A stretch of 64,000 bases of DNA from Nitrospirota bacterium (GCA_029864405.1 JAOTTP010000003.1:31341-95340); one strand, 5' to 3'. Positions 47,352-56,679 are shown, numbered from the stretch's first letter. Notes: a model not told the origin generated them from the letters alone. Numbers and translations are program-made.

Positions 47352-48270
47352 AATGCTTCTCCTTAGGTTATGAGGTTAAAAACTGGAATGGGCATTCCAT
47401 CTAGATCGATAACGAAAATTTTGAATGTTTCTAGCCATTGGACTCTCTTGGTAAAAGATTCTAGCCTAATCAAATGAATAATAAAAAGAGGTAATGTTCC
47501 TTCCATGACAAGAAATGAGTTGAAAAGGCACAGAGGCCTTGGAATTCACCCCTCGCCTGAGGCTCGTACCCATTCCTGGTATGGACAATGGGTGAGCTTC
47601 TTGTGCCCATTTTAAATGCATCCAAACGGGATATGGCTAATAGGATAATCTGCAAGGAAGACTCAAATCCCTTCTTTTCGTTGGGAAAAGATGAACCGTG
47701 TTTTTAAACGGATCGGCTGCAACCAAGAGGACAGCGGGCGTGGGAGTTGACGGGAAAAAGTTTAGGTGGGTCTGGAGGCCTGTTTAATGTCGGCCATGAT
47801 GGTGTGGAGAGGAAGAATGGTGTTGGTTTGAATCATACAGAATTTTGGTTCTGGCCTTACACCTTGACGATGTGTATCGGGAATCTATCTTGGGGGTTGC
47901 CAGTAACAAAGCGTTGAGAGGAGAACGCATCGCATTGGTGTCCCCAACTCTCGTGTCAACGTGATGTTCTGTGTTGCCGGGTTTCTCCCCGGCAGGCAAG
48001 TTTGTTGCTTGGTGCGTCCCGAAGGGCGCAACCAATACTTGATGCGTCTCGAAAAGCGCAACCTTTGTGTGGAGCAAAAGGCCCCAAAACCATTGATGCC
48101 TCGTCTGGCCTCATGAGAGGGGACGGACGCCAGCCTGCGGAGGGCGGACCAACTCGCGGAGCCTGTGTCCTGAGTTTTTTCTCGAAGGGCTCACACAAGG
48201 CCCGCCAGCGGATGAGAGCATCCCTCCCTTGGGCCAGGCGGCAGGCGTCGGACGCACTTTTCCTCAACGA
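47352..48270. other. Large intergenic region with a family D repeat
   Basis: About 920 bases upstream of the receiver gene and downstream of mscS. The part 48005-48260 is family D. I see no gene in 47352-48000; ORFs here overlap the repeat or lack domains. Confidence 0.6.
48005..48260 (+). repeat. Family D long dispersed repeat, copy 2
   Basis: GTCCCGAAGGGCGCAACC, GGAGCAAAAGGCCCCAAAACC, GCCTCGTCTGGCCTCATGAG, GGACGGACGCC, CCAACTCGCGGAGCC, CACAAGGCCCGCCAGC and GGCGGCAGGCGTCGGACGC follow the order seen at 33802. An extra segment near 48172-48195 separates two blocks. Confidence 0.75.
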
Positions 48271-49425
48271 TTACATCCCGGTTTGGTCTGGCCTGTGGAG
48301 CGGGAACGCTTCAGGTTGCCCGAGTGGCAGACTTTCTACATAGAGAGAGCGCGATGGAAAGGCGAAACTGGCCTTCTCGCCCTCCACAATTTCCTTGATT
48401 TTATAGGCCAATCGTTCTTTTACTTCCAGCCACTCTCCCCACACGGTGGTTTTTGTAAAACAATAGAGCTTAATGTCGATGCTCGAGCTGCCAAATGAAT
48501 CCAGAAAGATGAACGTTTTGGTATGTTCCGGATTGGTTTCGAAGTCTCCGCACTCGTGAATATAGGTCGTCATGGCCTGAAGAATATTCCGGATTTGATC
48601 CGTCGTCGAACGGTATTCGATTCCGATCATCCAATGAATTCTCCGGTACGTCATCCGGGAGTAGTTGATCAACGCTTCATTGGCCAATTTGGAGTTCGGG
48701 ATTGTGACCAGGGCTTTGTCAAATTGACGAATTTTCGTTGCACGAAATCCGATTTCCTCCACGGTGCCTTCCACATCAGGCGTCTTGATCCAATTGCCTT
48801 GTTCAAAGACCCGGTCCAAAAAAATCGTGAGTCCCGCAAACATATTCTTAATGAAATCCTGGGCCCCGAGGGCGACTGCCATGCCGACCAATCCCAAGCT
48901 ACCGAGGACCGCTGCGACATTAAACCCCCATTCTTGAAATACTGCGGCAATGCCTAAGCAGACCACCAGGAATTTTGCGACTTTGACGAAAAACCCTTTA
49001 ATGGTTTCGTGCATACTTTGGCTGCCGAAGAGCGTGATAGACCGATCCAGCAGGGTTGACAGCGGTTCAAGTATTCGAAAAATAGCCCAGAAGATCGTGA
49101 ACGCAATCAGGGACCGGATGATTTGCCCAAAGACCGCGCCCAACGCGGGCGACAAGGAGACGACCTGTCCGGAAATGTAAAGACCGATAATCACAAACGT
49201 GAATTCAAGCGGGCGTTCAATGGCTTCCAGGATGCGATCGTCCATGTCCGTTTTGGTCCGTCCGGTCAGCCGTTGCAAGAGACGGGAAAAAAAACGGAAG
49301 AAAATTCGACGGACAAACAAGAATGCCAGAAACACTCCGAACGCAATGAAGATATCGCCCAGGGTCGTATTCAAAATGCCGATGTGCCACACCGTAAGAA
49401 TTTCTTGCCAAAAATCTTGAAGCAT
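48271..49425 (-). CDS. MscS-family mechanosensitive ion channel
   Basis: 384 residues. Hydrophobic segments lie near 20-42, 75-95 and 100-150. The pore and beta domains follow: GLVGMAVALGAQDFIKNMFAGLTIFLDRVFEQGNWIKTPDVEGTVEEIGFRATKIRQFDKALVTIPNSKLANEALINYSRM, the signature stretch of small-conductance channels. The C-terminal domain is normal. It acts in the inner membrane, releasing solutes on hypo-osmotic shock. It is a single gene flanked by non-coding DNA. Confidence 0.95.
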   Translation of the reverse strand: MLQDFWQEILTVWHIGILNTTLGDIFIAFGVFLAFLFVRRIFFRFFSRLLQRLTGRTKTDMDDRILEAIERPLEFTFVIIGLYISGQVVSLSPALGAVFGQIIRSLIAFTIFWAIFRILEPLSTLLDRSITLFGSQSMHETIKGFFVKVAKFLVVCLGIAAVFQEWGFNVAAVLGSLGLVGMAVALGAQDFIKNMFAGLTIFLDRVFEQGNWIKTPDVEGTVEEIGFRATKIRQFDKALVTIPNSKLANEALINYSRMTYRRIHWMIGIEYRSTTDQIRNILQAMTTYIHECGDFETNPEHTKTFIFLDSFGSSSIDIKLYCFTKTTVWGEWLEVKERLAYKIKEIVEGEKASFAFPSRSLYVESLPLGQPEAFPLHRPDQTGM

Positions 49426-49800
49426 AGATCGAAGGTTCCTGGTTTCAGTTAATAGACTGGAGGTTCATGAAATGGGGATACAGGGGAATTGGCAAGATGA
49501 AAGCGGTCACCCCTCTGAAAAACATTGCTGGACGGATCGACGAATGCGGAGCAATCACGTTGTGGGAATGCTCACGGCAAGGGTAAAAGAATTCTATGTA
49601 AAGGTCAATTTTCATTGAGAAATCGGAGAGATCTGTCGTGGGTAAGAAAGAGGAAGTGAGCTATTGGGAGCGGAGTGTCTGGTGCAACACAGTGCAGGAT
49701 GAGTCCTATTTTCTAGACTCTCTGGAGTATTGTGCTAGGATAAATTGCAGGGGTCATGTTCCTCATACACATGAGTGAGTGGGATAAAGGAGAGCCGCAA
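49426..49800. other. Divergent promoter region, no gene seen
   Basis: About 375 bases between divergently transcribed mscS and the small lipoprotein. Nothing recognisable beyond a ribosome site for the latter (AAAGGAGAG). Confidence 0.5.
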
Positions 49801-50187
49801 ATGGTATCAATTTATCAGAGCTGGACGAGTGTCGTATTGGTCCTCATGGGCCTGGTGGGGTGTGCGGGACCGCATGAATCCGTGGACTCGCAGCAAGCGG
49901 CTATCGGGCTAGGCATTGTCGAAGGCACCAAAGGCTACCAGCAGATTCAGAAAGAAGCGTTGTCCGCCAATGGGCCGATGAGGAAGGTCCAGGGGCAGGT
50001 CTTCCAGATTGAAGGGGCGGCCTATGTCGTGCACGTGAACGATCAGATCGAGGCCAGACTGCCTTTTGATGAAAATACGCGGATTGATCGCCCGGCGCAT
50101 GTGGGGGACTGGATTGAAGCGCAGCTCGATGAGGACGGTCGCGCCAGGATCATTCGGAATATCGACGGGCACATTTCCCTCGAATAA
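49801..50187 (+). CDS. Small lipoprotein of unknown function
   Basis: 128 residues from the ATG at 49801, with AAAGGAGAG upstream; the ORF-track start 15 codons earlier precedes the signal peptide. The signal ends in a lipobox (LVLMGLVGCAG). The mature part carries a compact C-terminal domain with GQVFQIEGAAYVVHVNDQIEARLPFDENTRIDR and GDWIEAQLDEDGRARIIRNID, which looks like a small OB-like beta-barrel reminiscent of bacterial OB-fold/NirD-type periplasmic proteins. I do not assign a family. Confidence 0.75.
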   Translation: MVSIYQSWTSVVLVLMGLVGCAGPHESVDSQQAAIGLGIVEGTKGYQQIQKEALSANGPMRKVQGQVFQIEGAAYVVHVNDQIEARLPFDENTRIDRPAHVGDWIEAQLDEDGRARIIRNIDGHISLE

Positions 50188-50365
50188 GCTCCTTCCTCTT
50201 CAATCTTTACCCGCTCCGGTTTCTCGTTGTGGCGTCCCCATCGTTCGCTCTCAGAATGTTTGTGTTGCACCTCTTCTCGCCTGAGATCTTTGAATTGTGT
50301 CGTTGCGCCCATGAGAGTTGTTGGGAGTGACGTAGAGCGGGGAACACTGAGGTAGAGGAGGCGGC

Positions 50366-51484
50366 CTAATATCCGGGGAACCCCGGGATAAAGGGAAGGA
50401 GAATGGAAATCGCAATGAGAATGATGATGATCCATTCAAGAATTTCCATACGCCGATTGCCGGTTTGACCGGCCATCTTGTCATACAAATTATCCAGCGT
50501 GTCCAACTTGCGAAGAATGCTCATATCCCAGCTTTGCAAATGAAAGCGTTGGGACGCCAGCCGCGACACTCTGGCCAGATATTGATCGCCGAATAATTTC
50601 AGGGCATTGGTCACCCGTTCAAATAAAATCGCGCTATCCACTTGCATTCCTGCGATTCGACGAAGATTCGCATCCGATGATCCCGGCCAACGGAACCCAT
50701 GCCGGCTTTCCTGTGTGAGGGCACCATAGGCTTCATCAAGCGCCTCGTCTAATTGGTGATCGAGAAACCGCCGCTCGACTAATTCCACATTGGCGAATTC
50801 TAAGACGGCCAGCACGTCATCCATCTCTTGTCCGATCATCAGCGCGGCATTCCAATCAATGAGGGTCAGGTCCTGTGTCCCAAAGGCAATGTGACTCGTG
50901 GTGGCATCACGAATTTCCTGGTCTGATAACGGTTGATCCTCACAGCGGAGAATTTGAGACAAAAGGGCGCCGTGTTGGTTCACAAATTGCGGCAGATCTA
51001 ACGCGGGTTGCGTCGAGAAAATATGGAAAATCGCGTAGTCTTCCACAAATTCAGATATATTAGGTTTTTCAATTGCCGGACCTAACGTGGTCAGGAGAGA
51101 CTGGATGTGACGGAGTGTGCCTTCGAGCAGTTGAGGATTTTCATAGAGCACCTCACTGAGCGGGAGCAGCGACGCAAATGGTCCGGCCAGTGGAATCTGG
51201 TAGGTCACCATGATCGCGCCGAAGTCATAGAGCACGGTTTCGACGGTGCGAAGCGTGTGATGCGCTCCCAGGCTGATGGGTTCCAGTTCTTGCGTAATGC
51301 GAAGTGGCGAAGGGTGATAATCAAAGTATTCCGGTGCCGGCCGTTTCCGTTTGATGCGCCCTCGTTCTTTGGTCGCGGTAATCCGCTGCTCGGCTTCGTC
51401 GATGTGAATGAACGCACCCACGTCATAGGCAAAGACGACGATGCATCTCCCGTCTTGTATGTGAAAGTTCCCTGGTTCGATCAT
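50366..51484 (-). CDS. RMD1/DUF155-like protein with C-terminal membrane anchor
   Basis: 372 residues. CIVVFAYDVGAFIHIDEAEQRI and TVLYDFGAIMVTYQI match the early part of the DUF155/RMD1 family. A long helical region follows (MDDVLAVLEFANVELVERRFLDHQLDEALDEAYG). The protein ends with TGNRRMEILEWIIIILIAISILLPFIPG, the hallmark tail-anchor of that family. Fungal RMD1/Sif proteins are involved in mitochondrial organisation; bacterial function is unknown. It lies upstream of none of its neighbours by a short gap, so it is probably independent. Confidence 0.8.
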   Translation of the reverse strand: MIEPGNFHIQDGRCIVVFAYDVGAFIHIDEAEQRITATKERGRIKRKRPAPEYFDYHPSPLRITQELEPISLGAHHTLRTVETVLYDFGAIMVTYQIPLAGPFASLLPLSEVLYENPQLLEGTLRHIQSLLTTLGPAIEKPNISEFVEDYAIFHIFSTQPALDLPQFVNQHGALLSQILRCEDQPLSDQEIRDATTSHIAFGTQDLTLIDWNAALMIGQEMDDVLAVLEFANVELVERRFLDHQLDEALDEAYGALTQESRHGFRWPGSSDANLRRIAGMQVDSAILFERVTNALKLFGDQYLARVSRLASQRFHLQSWDMSILRKLDTLDNLYDKMAGQTGNRRMEILEWIIIILIAISILLPFIPGFPGY

Positions 51485-51674
51485 GGGTGGTGTGGGGCAT
51501 TTGCGGTGGGATGAACTGGAGACTGACGCAATCGAAACATATGAGTGTTCTTTCCGGGTTTCATGATCAAAAAGAGATCAGGGAACCATCGGAGGCATAA
51601 TCACAATTTTTCATTGTCTAAGACATTACACGTCTGGGAGAACCCAGAACCTACAGGGGACCAGGATCATGGAT

Positions 51675-53072
51675 TTACACGTCGTGAATGGAATCAGGCC
51701 GGGGGACTTCCACTTCCATACCGGGGAATTCGGTTGTCAGTCTCATGGCAAAGGCGAGTGACTGGCGTTCTTCGCCATGCACCACAAAGACTTTTCGAGG
51801 ATGCGGTGTAATCGCCCGGACATACGCGAGGAGATCATCCCGGTCCGCATGGGCCGAGTACCCATTTAACCGGACCACTTGAGCACGCCGTTGAGTAGGG
51901 ACTCCAAAAATGGGCACCGTGTCCCATTCCTCCGCCAGCTTGCGCCCTAGGGTATGCTCGGCCTGCCATCCCACCAGGACGATCACATTGGCTTCATCCT
52001 CAATGGTATGTTTGAGATGATGCACGACGCGTCCCCCTTCACACATGCCTGAAGCTGAAATAATCACACAGGGGCCTCTGCGCTGGTTTAGGAGCTTACT
52101 GTCTTGAGCCGTGGAGATGAAATTGATGTATTTCGCGGCAAAGACATCGCCAGTCGACGTAAAGGTTCGATAGGTTTCCTCGTCATAGCATTCCGGGTGT
52201 TGGCGAAAAACTTTGGTAGCTTTCAACGCGAGCGGGGAGTCGATAAAAATCGGAATGGGGTCGACTTCTCCATTGTTCACGAGTTCCTTGATGCGCATGA
52301 TGATTTCTTGAGTGCGGCCAACCGAAAAGGCCGGGACAATGATTTTACTCTTATGCGCAATGGCATGATCGACCAATTGCTTGGCGAGTTGTTTGCGCTT
52401 TTCCTGATCATCTTCATGCAGTCGGTCGCCATAGGTCGATTCAATGATCAGCACATCACAGGGGGGAGGCGCATGAGGATCACGAAGGATCGGCATATTG
52501 GCCCTCCCCAGATCTCCCGAAAACAAGACCGAGGTGGAATTGCCACGACTCCGGTGCTTGACCCAGATTCCCGCCGATCCCAGAATGTGCCCGGCATCAT
52601 GAAATTGCACCTTCAGATTAGGCGCAGGAGAGATGCCGGTCCCATAGCCGACTCCTCGAAACCGATTGGTGATGGCTTGAACATCGTCCATCGAATAGAA
52701 CGGTGAAACACAGGTCTTTCCTCTGCGTCGTTCTTTTTTGTTGACGTACCGACAGTCACTTTGCTGAATACGCGCGGAATCTTCCAGTAAAATTTTGGTG
52801 AGATCTGCCGTGGCCGACGTCATATGGACCGATCCACGAAATTTTTCTTTGGCCAGGACCGGAAGAGCCCCGGAATGGTCGATGTGGGCATGAGACAAAC
52901 ACACCGCCGTCAGGGATTTTGGATCAAAGCCGAGGTGACGATTTAGTTTGGCGGCTTGGTCGCGCCGTCCTTGAAACATGCCGCAGTCCAGGAGCAGGCG
53001 GGAGGATCCTGCTTGAATCAGATGACGACTCCCCGTAACGGATCGGGCGGCTCCATGAAAGGAAATCTTCAT
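51675..53072 (-). CDS. Metallo-beta-lactamase/beta-CASP RNase-like protein
   Basis: 465 residues. The metallo-beta-lactamase core shows HGAARSVTGSRHLI, the LSHAHIDHSGALP zinc motif (HxHxDH), then VQFHDAGHILGSA and FSGDLGR. The beta-CASP domain (ESTYGDR through ISASGMCEGGRVVHHLKH) and a final RMBL motif (LNGYSAHADRDDLLAYV) complete the CPSF73-like architecture. Such enzymes act on RNA, as endo- or 5' exonucleases. It overlaps the LOG-like gene upstream by 4 bases, so the two are coexpressed. Confidence 0.94.
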   Translation of the reverse strand: MKISFHGAARSVTGSRHLIQAGSSRLLLDCGMFQGRRDQAAKLNRHLGFDPKSLTAVCLSHAHIDHSGALPVLAKEKFRGSVHMTSATADLTKILLEDSARIQQSDCRYVNKKERRRGKTCVSPFYSMDDVQAITNRFRGVGYGTGISPAPNLKVQFHDAGHILGSAGIWVKHRSRGNSTSVLFSGDLGRANMPILRDPHAPPPCDVLIIESTYGDRLHEDDQEKRKQLAKQLVDHAIAHKSKIIVPAFSVGRTQEIIMRIKELVNNGEVDPIPIFIDSPLALKATKVFRQHPECYDEETYRTFTSTGDVFAAKYINFISTAQDSKLLNQRRGPCVIISASGMCEGGRVVHHLKHTIEDEANVIVLVGWQAEHTLGRKLAEEWDTVPIFGVPTQRRAQVVRLNGYSAHADRDDLLAYVRAITPHPRKVFVVHGEERQSLAFAMRLTTEFPGMEVEVPRPDSIHDV

Positions 53073-53914
53073 GATGGGGCATCCTTTTGATGTTCGGCCA
53101 CGATAATATTCCAGGCTTCGCCTGCGGTTTCAGCATAATGAAACAACTTCAGGTCTTCAGCCGCGATCAAGCCATATTCCACAAATTTTTTCCAATTGAT
53201 GAGATCCTCCCAAAATGCCCGTCCGATGAGTACCACAGACACGTCTTGCACTTTTCCTGTTTGAAGGAGGGTCAGTGTTTCAAACAATTCGTCCATCGTC
53301 CCAAAGCCTCCGGGAAAGACCACCAAGGCTTTGGCCCGATTGAGAAAGTGCATTTTCCGTAGGGCAAAGTAGCGGAATTGAAAACACAGCGCGGGCGTAA
53401 TGTAGGGATTGGGCAACTGCTCATGGGGTAACGCAATATTGAGCCCGATGGATTTGGCCTTGACGTCCGCCGCGCCTCGATTGGCTGCCTCCATAATGCC
53501 GGGGCCCCCGCCGGTGATGATGACGAATTTACATTGCCCATCAATCTGGCAACTGGAAGATACGAGACGGCCGAACTCACGAGCTTCCTGGTAATAGGGG
53601 GAAAGCGCGGCATGGTTTTTTGCCATGGCGAAGGTCCGTTTTTTCTCAGGATCGTGCGGTGAGGCGGCAAGCGCTTCTTCTGCGAGCAGGAGTTTGGCTT
53701 TGGCGGACGCCGGTTCCAGGAGCCGGGCACTGCCGAACACCACAATGGTGGATTCGATGCCCTCGTCCTGTTGGATCAGTTCCGGTTTAAACCACTCCAA
53801 TTGAAGCCGGACGGCTCGGAGTTCGTCTCGCTGCAAAAACTCCGGGTCGGAGTCCGCTCGTCGGAAGGCTGGAGAAGACAGAATGGGAGAATCTGCTTGA
53901 GGCGAATTGGGCAT
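53069..53914 (-). CDS. LOG-family (TIGR00730-like) nucleotide phosphoribohydrolase-like protein
   Basis: 281 residues. TIVVFGSARL opens the Rossmann fold. FVIITGGGPGIMEAANRGAADVKAKSIGLNIALPHEQ and ALVVFPGGFGTMDELFETLTLLQTGK contain the family PGGxGTxxE motif. These proteins were once called lysine decarboxylases; characterised members cleave nucleoside monophosphates such as AMP to base and ribose-5-phosphate. The N-terminal 80 residues before the core are longer than in the short LOG type. Its stop overlaps the beta-CASP gene start, linking nucleotide and RNA turnover by context only. Confidence 0.9.
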   Translation of the reverse strand: MPNSPQADSPILSSPAFRRADSDPEFLQRDELRAVRLQLEWFKPELIQQDEGIESTIVVFGSARLLEPASAKAKLLLAEEALAASPHDPEKKRTFAMAKNHAALSPYYQEAREFGRLVSSSCQIDGQCKFVIITGGGPGIMEAANRGAADVKAKSIGLNIALPHEQLPNPYITPALCFQFRYFALRKMHFLNRAKALVVFPGGFGTMDELFETLTLLQTGKVQDVSVVLIGRAFWEDLINWKKFVEYGLIAAEDLKLFHYAETAGEAWNIIVAEHQKDAPS

Positions 53915-54135
53915 GGAGACTCACAGTAACTACCAAGAGGAAAGTGCAGAGATTATAAAGGCCCCAGAAGTAATTTTAAACTGCTTAATGGAGATGAACG
54001 CGGGAAATATTCTTGCCACAAGGCTGGGTGTGATCACAGATACTCCAAATGAACCCCAGGCCTGGCTAGGGGTTGGTTGAAGGCCCACGAATCGGGTATA
54101 GTGCACAAGCTTTTTTGAGATGACAAGAGTGAGCG

Positions 54136-54861
54136 ATGAAAGCAGCCTCTTCTCCAGCCATTCCTGAATGTGAATCCTGCCCCAATCGGGAATTGTCCGA
54201 TATCTGTCAAATCGTGCCTCCTGTGGAAGAACCCTTCGGGCTCATTAAACGAAGGGCCATGTATCAGGCCGGCCAATATGTGTTCTATGAAGGGCATGTG
54301 GCCCTGGGCCTGTATATTCTCTGCCAGGGGCGGGTGAAACTCACGCGGCTCAATCGCAAGGGGCAGCAGCGGTTGGTGAGCATTTTGGATTCCGGCCAAC
54401 TTCTGGAGAAACAGGCCTTTCAGGAGCAACCGGTGCATCAGGTCACTTGTGAAGTCTTGGAGCCTTCGCAAATTTGTCTGTTGGATCGCACCAGTTTTCT
54501 CTCGTTTCTGAAAGAGCATGGTGAGTTGGCGGTCAAACTCGTTCAGGTGCTCAGTAAAGAAATGACTGCTGTGCTGAATGCCGCTGATCAATTTGCTTTC
54601 ACCCCGGCACGGGAGCGATTGGCCAGACTCTTATTGGAATTGAGCGATCGATTCGGGAAAAACGATGATGCAGGGATTCGAATCACTCTCAAACTCAAAC
54701 GAGAAGATCTTGCGCAAATGACGGCGGTCACCGTGGAGACCGTTGTCCGACTTCTTCATGATTTCCAGGAAGATAAACTCATTACTGTGCATGGGCGTGA
54801 GCTGATGATTATGAATGCTGATCGCTTGATGAAAATTGCCGGCATGACTCCTTCTCGTTGA
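54136..54861 (+). CDS. Crp/Fnr-family transcriptional regulator with N-terminal Cys cluster
   Basis: 241 residues. The N-terminus has CESCPNRELSDIC (Cys 12, 15 and 24), and further Cys occur in the sensor domain, reminiscent of FNR-type iron-sulfur ligands. The cyclic-nucleotide-binding-like barrel contains QAGQYVFYEGHVALGLYILCQGRVKL. A dimerisation helix follows, then the HTH with KREDLAQMTAVTVETVVRLLHDFQEDKLI. It may respond to oxygen, NO or redox state. A palindrome lies 160 bases past the stop, upstream of the next gene. Autonomous gene. Confidence 0.92.
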   Translation: MKAASSPAIPECESCPNRELSDICQIVPPVEEPFGLIKRRAMYQAGQYVFYEGHVALGLYILCQGRVKLTRLNRKGQQRLVSILDSGQLLEKQAFQEQPVHQVTCEVLEPSQICLLDRTSFLSFLKEHGELAVKLVQVLSKEMTAVLNAADQFAFTPARERLARLLLELSDRFGKNDDAGIRITLKLKREDLAQMTAVTVETVVRLLHDFQEDKLITVHGRELMIMNADRLMKIAGMTPSR

Positions 54862-55213
54862 AATATTCCTCTTCGCTTCCTCCATCTGCTGCCATCTTAC
54901 GTCATTTCTCCCAAGTGGGGGTTCCGCTTGATCTTCCACCTATACTTGGTCTCCCCATCAACTCCATTCCCTGTGCTGCGTGTGCTTTCGCCTTCTTTAG
55001 GCCATTAGGCCTATCTAAAAGATTGATAACAATCTGATTGGGCATTGTTTTTTAGCAATGTCCCGCCTTCGGGGTTGGTATAGGCTACGGCGCATTCAAT
55101 CCGTAGTTTTTTCTATATTCACGGAGATTAACTGAAGATGAGGCAAATCGAAATTCGAGGGAATGCTTATAGCGGTCTGAAGTCATAACAAAATTAATGA
55201 ATGAGGAGGTGGC
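54862..55213. other. Regulatory-looking spacer before the outer-membrane protein
   Basis: About 350 bases with no ORF of interest. AT-rich between 55010 and 55075, with a 16-bp palindrome (55020-55035), a CATTG/CAATG hairpin just after, and GAGGAGG before the 55214 gene. Confidence 0.55.
55020..55035. promoter_or_regulatory. Palindromic operator candidate
   Basis: AGATTG-ATAA-CAATCT is a perfect 6-4-6 inverted repeat in an AT-rich stretch, 180 bases upstream of the outer-membrane gene and 160 bases after the Crp/Fnr gene. It differs in symmetry centre from the FNR box. It could be a site for the adjacent regulator or a Fur-like protein; unproven. Confidence 0.4.
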
Positions 55214-55981
55214 ATGATGAACAGAGGCCGGTCCGTGACACAGTTTAGCGTATGCGCATGGATTGTGGGTTGTGTGTTGTGGGGAGCGCCAGGGGTAAGT
55301 TTCAGCCAAGGGTTAACGGTCGATGAACGATTGGAGCGTTTAGAGCAAAAAACTCTTTCAGTTTCCCCAGGGGCAAATCAGGAAACGGGAAACATGGTAT
55401 TTTTCCGGGGCGGTTGGGCGAGTTTGACGAATGATCGCTCGAATGAAGTGTTTACCGATGTGTTTGGGTTCAGTGGGTCAAATGATCAAAATGGTGGATA
55501 TTATGTCGGGGCCGGTTTGGATTTGGTGCTCACCCGCAATGTGTGGGACTTAGTACCTGGAACCTGGGTGTTAGGGGAAATCGGGGTAGAATTTAAACGG
55601 TTTAATTCTGAAAACGTCACCCAGGCGGTTCCCAGTACCTGCGGGGCTGCTATTCCTTCGTCGGGATGCACGGTCGAAACGAATAAAAAGATTCAACTGA
55701 CGATGTTGACGGTGAATGTCGCTCCCAAAATCATGTTCATGGAAGGCAGCCGGTTTCGTCCCTGGATCATCCCGGTGGGCTTAGACTTCCATGTCATCAG
55801 TCCACCCTCGAATGATACGACGGTGTTGGATATCGGAGTGCAATTTGCCGTGGGTGCCCAAGTCCGCGTGTGGAAGGCATTGCATCTGGGCGTCGATGGG
55901 CGGTTTCATTTGGCAACCGGGCAGACAGATACCACTAATAATTTCGGCACAGCAGGAGCGTACCTCGGAATTGCCTTTTGA
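55214..55981 (+). CDS. Outer-membrane beta-barrel protein
   Basis: 255 residues. A signal peptide (AWIVGCVLWGAPGVSFSQG) is followed by a short coiled stretch (LTVDERLERLEQKTL), then alternating hydrophobic/polar strands: GNMVFFRGGWASLT, GGYYVGAGLDLVL, GTWVLGEIGVEFKRF, IQLTMLTVNVAPKIMF, LDIGVQFAVGAQVRVW. It ends AGAYLGIAF with a terminal Phe, the outer-membrane sorting signal. Eight to ten strands are predicted by eye. One Cys pair is in STCGAAIPSSGCTV. Function unknown; GAGGAGGTGG lies upstream of the start. A second ATG is next to the first. Confidence 0.82.
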   Translation: MMNRGRSVTQFSVCAWIVGCVLWGAPGVSFSQGLTVDERLERLEQKTLSVSPGANQETGNMVFFRGGWASLTNDRSNEVFTDVFGFSGSNDQNGGYYVGAGLDLVLTRNVWDLVPGTWVLGEIGVEFKRFNSENVTQAVPSTCGAAIPSSGCTVETNKKIQLTMLTVNVAPKIMFMEGSRFRPWIIPVGLDFHVISPPSNDTTVLDIGVQFAVGAQVRVWKALHLGVDGRFHLATGQTDTTNNFGTAGAYLGIAF

Positions 55982-56023
55982 GCTTGTTAGCCTCCTTGTT
56001 AGTTGAAAGTCTACAATTATCTG

Positions 56024-56052
56024 CCTCCCCCCTTTTCCAAAAGGGGGGGACA
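56024..56052 (+). terminator. GC-rich hairpin after the outer-membrane gene
   Basis: CCCCCCTTTTCC and AAAAGGGGGG form a long perfect stem about 45 bases past the stop. There is no T-run after it, so it could be a terminator or a REP-like palindrome. Confidence 0.5.
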
Positions 56053-56160
56053 GCAGGGTTGAACGTTCAGTTTTTCCCATCAAAAAATCCAGGAAGCTAA
56101 AAGTAGATCAGAAAATCATCATGTTGAGAAAGTCTTCTCCTGAGAGAGAAATTTCCCTGG

Positions 56161-56679
56161 ATGCCTTCAATCAATCTCGCTACAATCACAGAGGTGAATC
56201 TCTTTAGCAGTATTCTGGTCTGGATCCATCTGGTCGCGGCGACTTTTTGGGTGGGAGGCATGTTGTTTCTCTCGCTCGTCGCCGTTCCGCTTTTAAAACA
56301 GGATCCTGACCCACATTCCGCCCAACGCGGGTTTGTGAATCTTGCGCGTAGGTTTAGAACGCTCGTATGGGGCGCATTGTCTCTGCTTGTGGGGACGGGG
56401 TCGATACTTCTGGGCAATGTTGTCCCTTTCTCCGCTCCGCTTTCATCTTGGCCACCTATCGTCATCACGAAATTAACACTGGTATTGATGTTAGTGGTCG
56501 TGTCCTTAATGCACGATCGTATCATCGGACCAAAAGTTCGAACTCTCAAGCAGAAGGTTTCTTCTGAATTATCTACTGGAGAAACCCTCCTCCTCCGACT
56601 CTCGCCCCTCTTAGGCCGACTAACCCTTTTCTTAGGGTTGGGAGTGCTCCTGGCAGCCGTCATCATGGTTAGGTCCTAA
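56161..56679 (+). CDS. CopD-like small membrane protein
   Basis: 172 residues with four hydrophobic segments: ILVWIHLVAATFWVGGMLFLSLVAV, TLVWGALSLLVGTGSILLG, VITKLTLVLMLVVVSL and LGRLTLFLGLGVLLAAVIMV. The conserved His in the first (IHLVAATFWVGG) and the loop HDRIIGP resemble the CopD/DUF4149 copper-resistance superfamily, where His residues can bind heme or copper. Start is the ORF-track ATG; no strong ribosome site. Role in metal homeostasis is inferred from weak similarity only. Confidence 0.7.
   Translation: MPSINLATITEVNLFSSILVWIHLVAATFWVGGMLFLSLVAVPLLKQDPDPHSAQRGFVNLARRFRTLVWGALSLLVGTGSILLGNVVPFSAPLSSWPPIVITKLTLVLMLVVVSLMHDRIIGPKVRTLKQKVSSELSTGETLLLRLSPLLGRLTLFLGLGVLLAAVIMVRS

Noticed and set aside
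55023-55036. FNR box TTGAT-N4-ATCAA
   Set aside because: Only the left half matches; the right half reads ATCTG and the palindrome centre is different.
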